From Tectiglobus sp963922535 (GTDB lineage: Bacteria; Pseudomonadota; Alphaproteobacteria; Rhizobiales; Hyphomicrobiaceae), in assembly GCA_963922535.1 (NCBI GenBank), contig CAWUIN010000002.1, positions 20,958 through 84,957 on the forward strand: 64,000 bases of DNA, given 5' to 3'. The notes beneath the pieces are model-generated. The model had not been told where the DNA came from and searched no databases. It saw nothing but the letters and a program-made list of their open reading frames with translations. The translations under genes were made by a program, and so were the position numbers. How positions within the stretch are numbered: the first letter of the stretch is position 1; every line of letters begins with the position of its first letter. Below are positions 37,164 through 45,341 of this stretch, piece by piece.

Positions 37164-37895
37164 ATGCCAATCTACATTGCAGGTGTTGACGGTTGCCCGG
37201 CCGGATGGATTGCGGTGATCCATGAGTTGGATTGTCCTGCGAGCGCCATGCTGAGGCTGTTTACAAATTTCAATAATTTGCTGGAGTATCGCCCGGTACT
37301 CGCCGCCATTGCTGTCGACATCCCCATTGGCCTGCCGGACCATATTGTCACGGGCGGACGTGCGGCTGACCGGGAAGCGCGGGCAGTCCTCGGTCAGCGG
37401 CAGTCTGCGGTTTTTGCCGTGCCGTCCAGAGCTGCGGTGATGTGCACGGATTACCGGGACGCGTGTGCGATGGCCCTTGCCACCTCCGATCCGCCGCGCA
37501 AAGTCTCGAGGCAGGCGTTCAATATTTTCGCCAAGATCCGCGAAGTCGACGTACTGATGTCGCCTGAATTGCAAGCACGCATTTTTGAAACGCACCCCGA
37601 GGTTGCGTTCTGGGCTCTTAACGGCGAACGACCGTTGGACCTTGCCAAAAAGGTCAAATCGCGTCCCAATCCACCGGGCTTGGATTACCGTCGCGCTTTA
37701 CTGAGACAACAAGGCTATCCTGACAGCGTGCTTTTGTCAGTTGAGTTCCCGAAATCCAAAGTTGGCCCGGACGATATTCTTGACGCCTGCGTTAATGCCT
37801 GGAGCGCTGCGCGCATACGGACAGGCAAGGCGCGGCGATTTCCGTGCGCCCCGGGCATTGACGGCAAAGGCCTGCGCATGGAGATCTGGGGGTAA
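37164..37895 (+). CDS. DUF429 domain-containing protein (RNase H-like fold)
   Basis: A 243-residue protein starts at the ATG at 37164 (MPIYIAGVDGCPAGWIAV) with GGAG just upstream; an earlier ATG at 37131 is not needed. IAGVDGCPAGW near the N-terminus, VDIPIGLP, and ETHPEVAFWALNG are DUF429 marks. The family is predicted to have an RNase H-like fold with acidic active-site residues, but no activity is established to my knowledge. It ends 3 bp before a palindromic mobile element. Confidence 0.88.
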   Translation: MPIYIAGVDGCPAGWIAVIHELDCPASAMLRLFTNFNNLLEYRPVLAAIAVDIPIGLPDHIVTGGRAADREARAVLGQRQSAVFAVPSRAAVMCTDYRDACAMALATSDPPRKVSRQAFNIFAKIREVDVLMSPELQARIFETHPEVAFWALNGERPLDLAKKVKSRPNPPGLDYRRALLRQQGYPDSVLLSVEFPKSKVGPDDILDACVNAWSAARIRTGKARRFPCAPGIDGKGLRMEIWG

Positions 37896-37898
37896 CCA

Positions 37899-38163
37899 CT
37901 AGTGGTCTGTATCACTTAAAATGTTGGGTTAGGACGTCCAAATTTTATTTCTGCCAAGGCGCGGTGAGTGCAGTGATACGAGTATCATAAGCGAGCCGCA
38001 ACACCGGCAGAAACAAAATTTGGGCGCCTTCGGTCACGTCTCCCGGTTTGTGAGGGCGTCGGCCAGACTTTTGCGATGCACCGCATCGCCTGCCTCTGAC
38101 CTCCTGCTCACAAACCGGGAGACGTGATCCTAACCCGACATTTTAAGTGATACAGACCACTAG
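37899..38163. mobile_element. MITE-like element, CTAG family, copy 1 (265 bp)
   Basis: Terminal inverted repeats of 36 bp (37899-37934 and 38128-38163) differ at one position and begin CTAGTGGTCTGTATCACTTA. There are two internal palindromes: 37938-37955 with 38006-38023 (18 bp, one mismatch), and 38035-38054 with 38107-38126 (20 bp, perfect). There is no coding capacity. A second copy is at 60895-61073. CTAG at both ends may be a duplicated target site or part of the repeat. The last bases supply the stop codon of the MsbA-like gene. Confidence 0.85.
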
Positions 38164-40070
38164 CCATGTGCCTCGTCAACTTCCGGGGCCAAAATTTGCG
38201 TCTGGCAGAGCCGTGCATAAGAACCGTCACGCGCAAGCAGCGTTTTGTGATTGCCCATCTCAATAAGGCGACCATCGGCCAGAACGCAGATCAAATCTGC
38301 ATTTTTCACCGTTGAGAGCCGGTGTGCGATAATGAACATCGTTTTGTTTTGCGAAAATTTTGTCAACGTACTCTGAACAATTTGTTCTGAGTGCGTGTCA
38401 AGTGCGCTTGTCGCTTCATCGAGCAAAAGAATTGGCGCATCCTTCAGGATTGCCCGTGCCAGCGTCAAGCGCTGGCGTTGACCACCGGAAAGGCGTTGTC
38501 CTGTCGTGCCGATTTGGGTGTTATACCCTGCAGATTGTTCGAGGATAAAGTCATGTGCTGCGGCTGCCCGCGCAGCGCTTTCAATCTCGTCTTGGCTGGC
38601 GCCTGGCCGGCCAAGTGCAATATTTGCGGCAATTGTGTCGTCAAACAGCGTCACATCCTGGCTCACGATGGCAATGGCATCGCGCAGGCTGCTGATCGTC
38701 ACATCTCTGATATCCTGACCGTCAATCAGGATGGCACCTTCGGTAACGTCAAACAGACGTGGGATAAGATTAACAAGCGTGGTCTTGCCTGCGCCCGAGC
38801 GCCCAACCAGCGCTACCGTTGCGCCTCCCGGCACGTTCAGGGAAAAATTCCGTATGGCGATAGGCCGCTGGCCTTCGCCATCGCCGCCGGGGCCGGCATA
38901 GTCGAATGTTACATTATCAAACGTGATCTGTCCTGCAGAAATAGACAGCGGCTTTGCACCTGTCCGATCTATTACGCATGGCTGATCATCGATAAGTTCG
39001 TAAAGCCGATCGGCTGCAGCCATGCCTTCATTGACACGTGCAGTTAAGTTTCCAAGCGCACGAATGGGCTGCGCAGCAATCAGCAGGGCACTGACAAAGC
39101 CCATGAAATCTCCAACCGACGCCATGCCGCTCGAAATACGCCAGTAAGCCAGCGCGATAACGCCTGCAACGGCAAGGCCGCCGAGGGCTTCAAGAATTGG
39201 ATCAAGCCGTGCCCGTGCACGAACGGCCTTCATACGCAGTGAATAAATATCTTCGAAACTGGCATTCAGGCGGCTGACAGCATAATTCTCAAGGCGGAAT
39301 GTCTTAATCAGGCGGGCTGCCGAAAGCTTTTCGCTTAACAGTGATGTCATATCCCCCAGTTCAGACTGGGTGAGTTTGGCAACATCTCTCAAACGCTTGG
39401 AAATAGCCGCGATTGGCCATCCTGCAATCGGATAAACGCCAAGGACAATCAAAGACATTATTGGATCGAGGTGAATCATTGCGCCAATCAGCACAATTAT
39501 TGTCAGAACATCGCGTACGGCTGTACCAATCGTCGCCTGGACCGCACCCTGAACGGCCATGACATCGTTTGTCAGACGCGAAACCCTGTCACCCGGCGGG
39601 ACTTCAGTCTGGCGGGCGAAATCCGCATCCATCAATCGGGCAAACACGAGCTTTTGCATTTCAGTGCCGACCTGCCAGACAATTTTATTACTGGCCACAA
39701 CCTGAAGATACATGAGGTTGCTGCGCAAAGCTGTAATGCTCACCACAGCAATCAAGATGTAAAAAATCACATCCTGATTGCCTGACTGGACGGTATCGAA
39801 GGCGTCGAAAGAGTGCTTGATGATCAGCGGATAGCCACCTGTTACGCCAGCCAGACCGGCGGTCAGGATCAGCGTCCAGATAATCTGGCGCCATTTTGGC
39901 AACAGAAATTCTCTGCCAAAGCGCAGCAGCCGGTTTTTCTGAAGACCACTGTCTTTATGTCTTTCCTGCAGGTTCTGAGGACGGTCGTTCACACACGCTC
40001 CGGAAGTTAGCTTAAGTTTTGACTTCTCTACCGGACCGGTCCGGATATCAGGGCTAGAGCGTGTCGTCAT
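38160..40070 (-). CDS. MsbA-like lipid ABC exporter (permease-ATPase fusion)
   Basis: The 636-residue half-transporter has an N-terminal six-helix permease domain (from about residue 60: IIWTLILTAGLAGVTGGYPL) and a C-terminal ATPase with Walker A GRSGAGKTT (about 423-431), LSGGQRQRLTLARAILKDAP and ILLLDEATSALD. It is closest in look to MsbA/ABCB flippases that move lipid A-core or other lipids. The upstream DUF4170 gene is a frequent neighbour of lipid A genes in rhizobia, which supports this role. A long polar N-terminal tail (about 58 residues) is unusual. The stop codon TAG lies inside the terminal CTAG of the mobile element at 37899-38163. Confidence 0.88.
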   Translation of the reverse strand: MTTRSSPDIRTGPVEKSKLKLTSGACVNDRPQNLQERHKDSGLQKNRLLRFGREFLLPKWRQIIWTLILTAGLAGVTGGYPLIIKHSFDAFDTVQSGNQDVIFYILIAVVSITALRSNLMYLQVVASNKIVWQVGTEMQKLVFARLMDADFARQTEVPPGDRVSRLTNDVMAVQGAVQATIGTAVRDVLTIIVLIGAMIHLDPIMSLIVLGVYPIAGWPIAAISKRLRDVAKLTQSELGDMTSLLSEKLSAARLIKTFRLENYAVSRLNASFEDIYSLRMKAVRARARLDPILEALGGLAVAGVIALAYWRISSGMASVGDFMGFVSALLIAAQPIRALGNLTARVNEGMAAADRLYELIDDQPCVIDRTGAKPLSISAGQITFDNVTFDYAGPGGDGEGQRPIAIRNFSLNVPGGATVALVGRSGAGKTTLVNLIPRLFDVTEGAILIDGQDIRDVTISSLRDAIAIVSQDVTLFDDTIAANIALGRPGASQDEIESAARAAAAHDFILEQSAGYNTQIGTTGQRLSGGQRQRLTLARAILKDAPILLLDEATSALDTHSEQIVQSTLTKFSQNKTMFIIAHRLSTVKNADLICVLADGRLIEMGNHKTLLARDGSYARLCQTQILAPEVDEAHG

Positions 40071-40083
40071 TTAGCACACACGC

Positions 40084-40136
40084 TGATAACAATAGAGGGC
40101 AGAATTTTTATCTGCGCTCTTATTCCTTATTATCAG
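40084..40136. repeat. hairpin between DUF4170 and the MsbA-like gene
   Basis: GAGGGCAGA (40095-40103) pairs with TCTGCGCTC (40111-40119) with one mismatch around a 7-base loop. TGATAA and TTATCA outside extend it. No T run follows in the minus direction. It could be a weak attenuator or processing site. Confidence 0.35.
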
Positions 40137-40237
40137 AAGTGTCTGCAGCTGAAAACGGGACACGCCCTTGTTTGTGCTGTCTGCATTAATTTGCGCGCTG
40201 CGTTTGCTTAAGCAGGACTGACGCCTGCTTCAGAACG

Positions 40238-40474
40238 TCAATCGCTGTCCGGCTCCAGGAGGCGATGCATATGGACAATGAAATAACGCATATGAGCATT
40301 ATCAACCGAGCGTTGTGCAGCATTTTTCCATGCATCGTAAGCAGTCGCGTAATTTGGATAAATTCCAACAATATCGAGATTGCCAAGGTCCTTGAAAGTC
40401 ATATTGCTGACATCTTCCAGCTCTCCGCCAAAAACCAGGTGCAAAAGCTGCTGCGATTGGTTTTGATTGCTCAT
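40238..40474 (-). CDS. DUF4170 domain-containing protein
   Basis: A 78-residue soluble protein with LLHLVFGGELEDVSN, LGNLDIVGIYPNYATAYDAW and VDNAHMRYFIVHMHRLLEP matches the DUF4170 family of alphaproteobacteria. In many rhizobia the gene is near lipid A or KDO-transferase genes. Here it lies 28 bp after ubiA and upstream of the MsbA-like exporter. No activity is known. AAGG precedes the ATG. Confidence 0.92.
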   Translation of the reverse strand: MSNQNQSQQLLHLVFGGELEDVSNMTFKDLGNLDIVGIYPNYATAYDAWKNAAQRSVDNAHMRYFIVHMHRLLEPDSD

Positions 40475-40502
40475 GTCATTTACCTTTGATTTTCTGCGTC
40501 AG

Positions 40503-41438
40503 TTAACGTAAGACAATATCACTAAGCAATCCTAGGAAAAATAGCCAGCCGACAGTAGAGTTTGATTTGAAGCGGGCCAGACAATTACCGCTATTTTCCG
40601 TATCAAGTGTGATGATTTGCCAGACAAAGTGCCCGGATATAAAGATAATTGCGAGGTAAAGCAACGGATCGGCGCCGGCAATCAGCGCTGCGGCAAGCCA
40701 GAGTGCGATTGACGCACCATAAAATAATATCAACCAGTACTGCGTATGCGCGCCGAAATGAAGCGCGGTGGATTTCAAACCAAGCAGCGCATCGTCTTCC
40801 TTATCCTGGTGGGCATAAATCGTATCATAACCGATGGTCCAGCAAACGCAGCCGGCATAAAGCAGAAGCGACACGAGCGAGAACTCGCCATGGATGGCTG
40901 CCCAGCCGACCAGCGCGCCCCAGTTGAACGTCAACCCCAGCACAATCTGTGGCCAATAGGTAAATCTTTTTGAAAATGGGTAAACGGCAACGAGGCCCAG
41001 CGAAGCAATGCCAAGCCAAATCGTGAATATGTTGAATTGTATAAGAACCAGAAAACCAGAGAGACTGAGGCAGATTGCGAATAAAAACGCCTGTCTGGCT
41101 GTAACCTGGCCAGAGGGAATTGGCCTTAGCGCGGTGCGCGCGACGCGCGCGTCATAATCGCGATCAATAATGTCGTTCCACGTGCATCCGGCTCCGCGCA
41201 TGACAAAAGCGCCAATGGCAAACAAAAGCAAATACCAAAGATTGAGAGCCTCATGGCCGGCCTGGAGTTCAGCCAGCCCTTGCCCCCACCAGCAAGGAAA
41301 GAGCAAAAGCCATGCCCCAATCGGCCGGTCAAAACGGGCTAGCTTGAGATAAGGCTTCATAAAAGCAGGCGCGAACCGATCAACCCAGTTGTCCGGCCTG
41401 GCATCCGCAATCAAAGAGCCATTGGTACTTTTGCTCAT
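40503..41438 (-). CDS. ubiA: 4-hydroxybenzoate polyprenyltransferase UbiA
   Basis: UbiA joins 4-hydroxybenzoate to a polyprenyl chain, the membrane step of ubiquinone synthesis. The 311 residues have about eight membrane helices. The first aspartate-rich motif, NDIIDRDYD, is at 88-96, and the second is in YDTIYAHQDKEDD. RPIGAWLLLFPCWWG is typical. It is divergent from rsmE-gshA, an arrangement conserved in rhizobia. DUF4170 follows it on the same strand. Confidence 0.96.
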   Translation of the reverse strand: MSKSTNGSLIADARPDNWVDRFAPAFMKPYLKLARFDRPIGAWLLLFPCWWGQGLAELQAGHEALNLWYLLLFAIGAFVMRGAGCTWNDIIDRDYDARVARTALRPIPSGQVTARQAFLFAICLSLSGFLVLIQFNIFTIWLGIASLGLVAVYPFSKRFTYWPQIVLGLTFNWGALVGWAAIHGEFSLVSLLLYAGCVCWTIGYDTIYAHQDKEDDALLGLKSTALHFGAHTQYWLILFYGASIALWLAAALIAGADPLLYLAIIFISGHFVWQIITLDTENSGNCLARFKSNSTVGWLFFLGLLSDIVLR

Positions 41439-41617
41439 TGAACCTAATTTGCAAACCAGTAGATTGACTTATGTAACTTGTGTAAGCCAATTTGATCGAC
41501 GGTGCGCCGTGGTGGAAAGTCTCGCAGCGCGATTTCGCGTGCTGAACGTTAACACGCCCAGGCCCGCAGCTTATTAGTATCGCGGCCGGCATTATTTCGT
41601 GCAAGTTGAAACAAGCC

Positions 41618-42361
41618 ATGCCGATCCATGATTTCAAGTCGCAGCGGCTTTATTGTAACACCCCCATGACGGCACCGGGCGACCGGATTGTGTGCACGCC
41701 GGAGCAGGCAAACTATCTGTTGAACGTTTTGCGCCTCGGCCACGGTGCTACGCTTCTGACATTTAACGGCACAAGCGGTGAGTGGCATGCCGAGGTGCAG
41801 CCCGAGGGCAAGCGCAAATGCACTCTGGAACTGATTGCACAGCTCCGCCCGCAAACCGCCGGGCCGGATATTGTGTATCTTTTTGCTCCGCTCAAGCGTG
41901 CGCGTCTGGATTACATGGTCCAAAAGGCGACAGAGTTGGGCGTCGCAGCCTTGCAACCCATCTATACGCAACACACGGTGGCTGATCGTATCAACCTGGA
42001 ACGCATGCGCGCCAATGCGATCGAAGCGGCAGAGCAATGCGGCATCCTGCGCATTCCCGACATTTGTAAACCACTGAAGCTGCCAGCCCGGTTGCAGTCC
42101 TGGGACGCGGAACGTACCTTAATTTTCGCCGATGAAGATGCCGAGGTTGCCGCACCGCTCTCAGCTCTGAACGCCATAAACACAGCAAAACTTGCGGTTT
42201 TGATCGGCCCGGAGGGAGGCTTCAGCGAAAATGAGCGCAGCCTGTTGGCAAAGCAGCCCTTTGTCGTCCGTGTGTCGCTCGGCCCCCGCATTATGCGCGC
42301 TGATACAGCTGGCGTTGCCTTGCTGGCGCTCGTTAATGCAACGCTTGGCGATTGGCGTTAA
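41618..42361 (+). CDS. rsmE: 16S rRNA m3U1498 methyltransferase RsmE
   Basis: RsmE N3-methylates U1498 of 16S rRNA. I chose the ATG at 41618 (MPIHDFKSQRLYCNTPM), 247 residues; an in-frame TTG at 41606 is less likely. The N-terminal PUA-like domain is followed by the SPOUT knot, with LIGPEGGFSENERSLL and SLGPRIMRADTAGVALLALV forming the SAM site. It lies between the divergent ubiA and gshA, with gshA 95 bp downstream. Confidence 0.95.
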   Translation: MPIHDFKSQRLYCNTPMTAPGDRIVCTPEQANYLLNVLRLGHGATLLTFNGTSGEWHAEVQPEGKRKCTLELIAQLRPQTAGPDIVYLFAPLKRARLDYMVQKATELGVAALQPIYTQHTVADRINLERMRANAIEAAEQCGILRIPDICKPLKLPARLQSWDAERTLIFADEDAEVAAPLSALNAINTAKLAVLIGPEGGFSENERSLLAKQPFVVRVSLGPRIMRADTAGVALLALVNATLGDWR

Positions 42362-42456
42362 TGCCGACGCCGAATAAATCGATTGTTCATCTGCAAGGCA
42401 GGCCATATAAATCAATAAAACCATGTCAGCCCTGTCTCTCTCAAGAAAGGTTCGCC

Positions 42457-43842
42457 ATGTCCACCAAAGAGCCGGGAGCGGCGAGCGCGCAAATCGAATC
42501 CTACGATGACCTTATCGGTTGGATTGCAGCGGGCGAAAAACTCAGGTATCGCTGGAGGATCGGCACCGAACACGAGAAATTCGTGTTTCGCATATCGGAT
42601 CTCAGTCCAGTCCCCTATAGCGGTGAAGCAGGCATCCGTGCACTCATGCAGGCGATGATCGACGACTATGGCTGGCAGCCGATAAACGAGGGGGAGAATA
42701 TCATCGCCCTGAAACGCACGAACGGCAGCAGGGTTCCAGAGACGATTTCACTTGAACCCGGCGGCCAGTTTGAGCTTTCAGGTGCACCGCTCGCAACCCT
42801 GCACGAAACCTGTGCCGAGGCGGGCCAGCATTTGACAGAATCGCTTAAAATCGGAGAACGTCTCGGCATCGGTTTTCTGGGTGCCGGCTTTGCACCAACC
42901 TGGCGGCGGGAAGAAATGCCGATCATGCCAAAAAAGCGCTATGCGGTTATGAGCCGCTATATGCCGCTGGTGGGCGCCAAGGGCCTCGACATGATGTACC
43001 GAACCTGCACTATCCAGGTGAACCTGGATTTTAGCTCGGAAGCTGATATGGTGAAAAAGCTGCGTGTTTCGCTGGCCCTGCAGCCGATTGCAACCGCGCT
43101 TTTTGCCTGTTCGCCATTCAGGGAAAACGCGCTCAACGGCTTTAAATCATTGCGCAGCGAGGTATGGCGGCACACCGATCCAGGGCGCACGGGAATGCTG
43201 CCGTTTGCCTTTGAAGACGGCATGGGCTACCAGCGTTATGTTGACTATGCGCTTGATGTGCCTATGTATTTTATTTACCGCGATGGACAATATATCGATG
43301 CTGCGGGTGCTTCGTTCCGCAGATTTATGGATGGCGCACTTGAACAGCTGCCTGGTGAAAAGCCAACGTTGGGCGATTGGTCTGATCATCTGACAACACT
43401 TTTTCCTGAAGTGCGCTTGAAACGGTTTCTTGAAATGCGCGGCGCCGATGGCGGACCGTGGCGGCGTATTTGCGCACTGCCTGCCTTCTGGGTGGGACTG
43501 CTGTACGATCAAACGGCGCTCGACTCGGCCTGGGATCTGGTCAAAGACTGGACGGCTGAGGAACGCGTGGCGCTGCGCAACGCCGTACCGAAGCTTGGTC
43601 TGCAGACGCCATTCCGCGATACTACCGTGCTTGATATCACACGGCAAGCCGTGCGTATTTCAGCCGCCGGCCTGAAAAACCGGCACATACTCAACAGTAA
43701 AGGACATGATGAAACGGGCTTCCTTGATTTTGTGCAAGACGCCGCCGCATCAGCCCAAACACCAGCGGATGAGCTTATCAGCCGTTACCATAACGCCTGG
43801 GACGGACAGATCGAACGGATGTTCGAAGAGTACGCCTTTTAA
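42457..43842 (+). CDS. gshA: glutamate-cysteine ligase
   Basis: GshA makes gamma-glutamylcysteine, the first step of glutathione synthesis. The ATG at 42457 (MSTKEPGAASAQIESYDDLI), after AAGAAAGG, gives 461 residues; the frame extends 35 codons upstream without likeness. RIGTEHEKFVF and LEPGGQFELSGAPL are active-site stretches of the plant and alphaproteobacterial class of this enzyme, and TCTIQVNLDFSSEADM is also characteristic. It follows rsmE closely and may share its transcript. Confidence 0.95.
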   Translation: MSTKEPGAASAQIESYDDLIGWIAAGEKLRYRWRIGTEHEKFVFRISDLSPVPYSGEAGIRALMQAMIDDYGWQPINEGENIIALKRTNGSRVPETISLEPGGQFELSGAPLATLHETCAEAGQHLTESLKIGERLGIGFLGAGFAPTWRREEMPIMPKKRYAVMSRYMPLVGAKGLDMMYRTCTIQVNLDFSSEADMVKKLRVSLALQPIATALFACSPFRENALNGFKSLRSEVWRHTDPGRTGMLPFAFEDGMGYQRYVDYALDVPMYFIYRDGQYIDAAGASFRRFMDGALEQLPGEKPTLGDWSDHLTTLFPEVRLKRFLEMRGADGGPWRRICALPAFWVGLLYDQTALDSAWDLVKDWTAEERVALRNAVPKLGLQTPFRDTTVLDITRQAVRISAAGLKNRHILNSKGHDETGFLDFVQDAAASAQTPADELISRYHNAWDGQIERMFEEYAF

Positions 43843-43917
43843 TGGACCTTTGAAAGTATAGTGGAGTGCGCTGGTTGCAATTTTTCAATTTGGCTTGAAT
43901 GTTAAAGTTAGCGCGTT

Positions 43918-43960
43918 TCGTCAATTACCTCCGGCTTCGCGCTGTGATTGACGACACGGC
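43918..43960. repeat. GC-rich palindromic repeat (family 3, copy C)
   Basis: GTCAATTAC (43920-43928) pairs with GTGATTGAC (43944-43952), allowing one G-U pair, around CTCCGGCTTCGCGCT. The sequence TCCGGCTTCGCGC and the end TTGACGACACGGC are shared with the copies near 16.2, 29.9 and 10.4 kb. It lies after gshA in a gap of 336 bp with no other gene. Confidence 0.65.
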
Positions 43961-44178
43961 TCAATACTCATGACAACCTGCGCGATTAATTCAGCTCATG
44001 TTCATGCACTTCATCATATTCTTTAATCTGGAATTTTACCAATAACTTTGAATGCTTCAAGCTTTTCCGGCGCAGGTTGAGACTGAATCTTATCTATTCG
44101 GCTGCAAGGTCAGCTGAAAGAATAAGTCCGTCACAATGCAATACGGAAGGCCCTGATAGCGTCAACGGGGAGGCTTGC

Positions 44179-44397
44179 GTGACCATAAAATCTTACATCG
44201 GTCTTTTCTTTGCAGTTATGTTAGCCGCTGTAGCCCATGGTTCGATCAATAGCTTTATCGCTTCGGAAGCCGAGGCCAGCACAACATGCGCGAGAGCTTG
44301 CTACGCTGACCATGCCCAATGTCGGCGCCGCACCAAGGGAAGCGACGCTTGCGAAACCGCACTCCAGTCGTGCCTGAGGCGCTGCGTCAATCGCTGA
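44179..44397 (+). CDS. small secreted Cys-rich peptide with mirror-symmetric Cys spacing
   Basis: The GTG at 44179 has GGGGAGG upstream and gives 72 residues; the longer open frame from 44077 adds nothing family-like. Residues 5-33 are a signal peptide (YIGLFFAVMLAAVAHG). The mature part contains six Cys at 37, 41, 48, 58, 65 and 69, so the gaps are 3, 6, 9, 6 and 3 residues. That is the pattern expected of a helical hairpin closed by three nested disulfides (37-69, 41-65, 48-58). Twin CX3C motifs occur in alpha-hairpinins and other disulfide-locked helical hairpins, but I cannot name the family. It is in the plus direction between gshA and a minus-strand dedA. Confidence 0.6.
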   Translation: MTIKSYIGLFFAVMLAAVAHGSINSFIASEAEASTTCARACYADHAQCRRRTKGSDACETALQSCLRRCVNR

Positions 44398-44524
44398 CGC
44401 GCTTATTCTGCGATGTTGAAACGAAGTAGATCTGGCTTGTTGTGCGAAGTCAGAGCGCGGAATGACGGAAAAAGAGGGATAAACGTGTCATCGCACACGG
44501 GCCCTGCAAAGCATCACACAAACG

Positions 44525-45067
44525 TTATAACGACCACCAGTAGGCAATGGCACGCGCAAGACCGTAACCAATGCCAAGTGCTGTGCCGGCCCATAAGATG
44601 CACGAAATGGCACTCAGCACCAGAAATCCAATAAAGGGCATCGACAGAGCGCCGGCTGTCAAAGGCACAAACGGGCGAACTCCAAACGCGAATTTGCTGG
44701 CAATAAGAGCAAACCACCCCCATTGCCTGAACACAAGTTCGCTGCGCTCAAGCAGCATAGGATAACGCCGAAACGGCCATATGCGCGGCAGATCATCACG
44801 AAAGTAGCGTCCGATAGCAAAAGACGCGCTGTCACCTGCGGTTGCGCCCACTGCCCCGGAGATCCAAAGAAGTTCTATCGAGCCGCCCGTTGCAGCAAAA
44901 CTGCTGCCAATTCCTGCCAGAAGGATGGTTGAAGGGACCAGGACAGCAAGCAGCACAATGCTTTCTGCAAATCCTATGAAAAAGACCGCTGCAACTGCAA
45001 GTCCCTGGTGTTGCTCGATCCATCGCAACAAGGCCGGGAGTACGTCGCTTTCCAAAAGCTCAGGCAT
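44525..45067 (-). CDS. DedA family membrane protein
   Basis: A 180-residue inner-membrane protein of the DedA (VTT) family, implicated in flipping undecaprenyl phosphate or phospholipids. FIGFAESIVLLAVLVPSTIL near residue 36 is the hallmark re-entrant region with its glutamate, and GDSASFAIGRYFRDD and SKFAFGVRPFVPLTAG, with two arginines, are conserved. It ends with a compact helix bundle. It is divergent from btaA, which makes betaine lipids. A link through lipid handling is possible but not shown. Confidence 0.88.
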   Translation of the reverse strand: MPELLESDVLPALLRWIEQHQGLAVAAVFFIGFAESIVLLAVLVPSTILLAGIGSSFAATGGSIELLWISGAVGATAGDSASFAIGRYFRDDLPRIWPFRRYPMLLERSELVFRQWGWFALIASKFAFGVRPFVPLTAGALSMPFIGFLVLSAISCILWAGTALGIGYGLARAIAYWWSL

Positions 45068-45341
45068 GTTGATATTGTAAATTTATGCTGCAATTTCTAC
45101 TTGATGCGATAGGCTAAGACGTGTTTCTAAATGCTTCACAACATTTAACGATACGCAATGCCGCAATCTGATCTTATAATGTGTGCTAAGATGTCGCTAG
45201 TCGGGGTTGCACTCTCGACGACAATGCCTAACCATGATCAAAGACAAACATATAGCAACAAACGATTTGCAACAAGTTCGGCTCGATCGAACTGGATTGG
45301 TGCGTGCAGAATACAGCACTGTACTACGATCTGAGGAAAAG

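Noticed and set aside
45068..45341. A Pho box upstream of btaA
   Set aside because: I looked for paired CTGTCAT-like repeats and found none. A TATAAT at 45174 has no matching -35 box.
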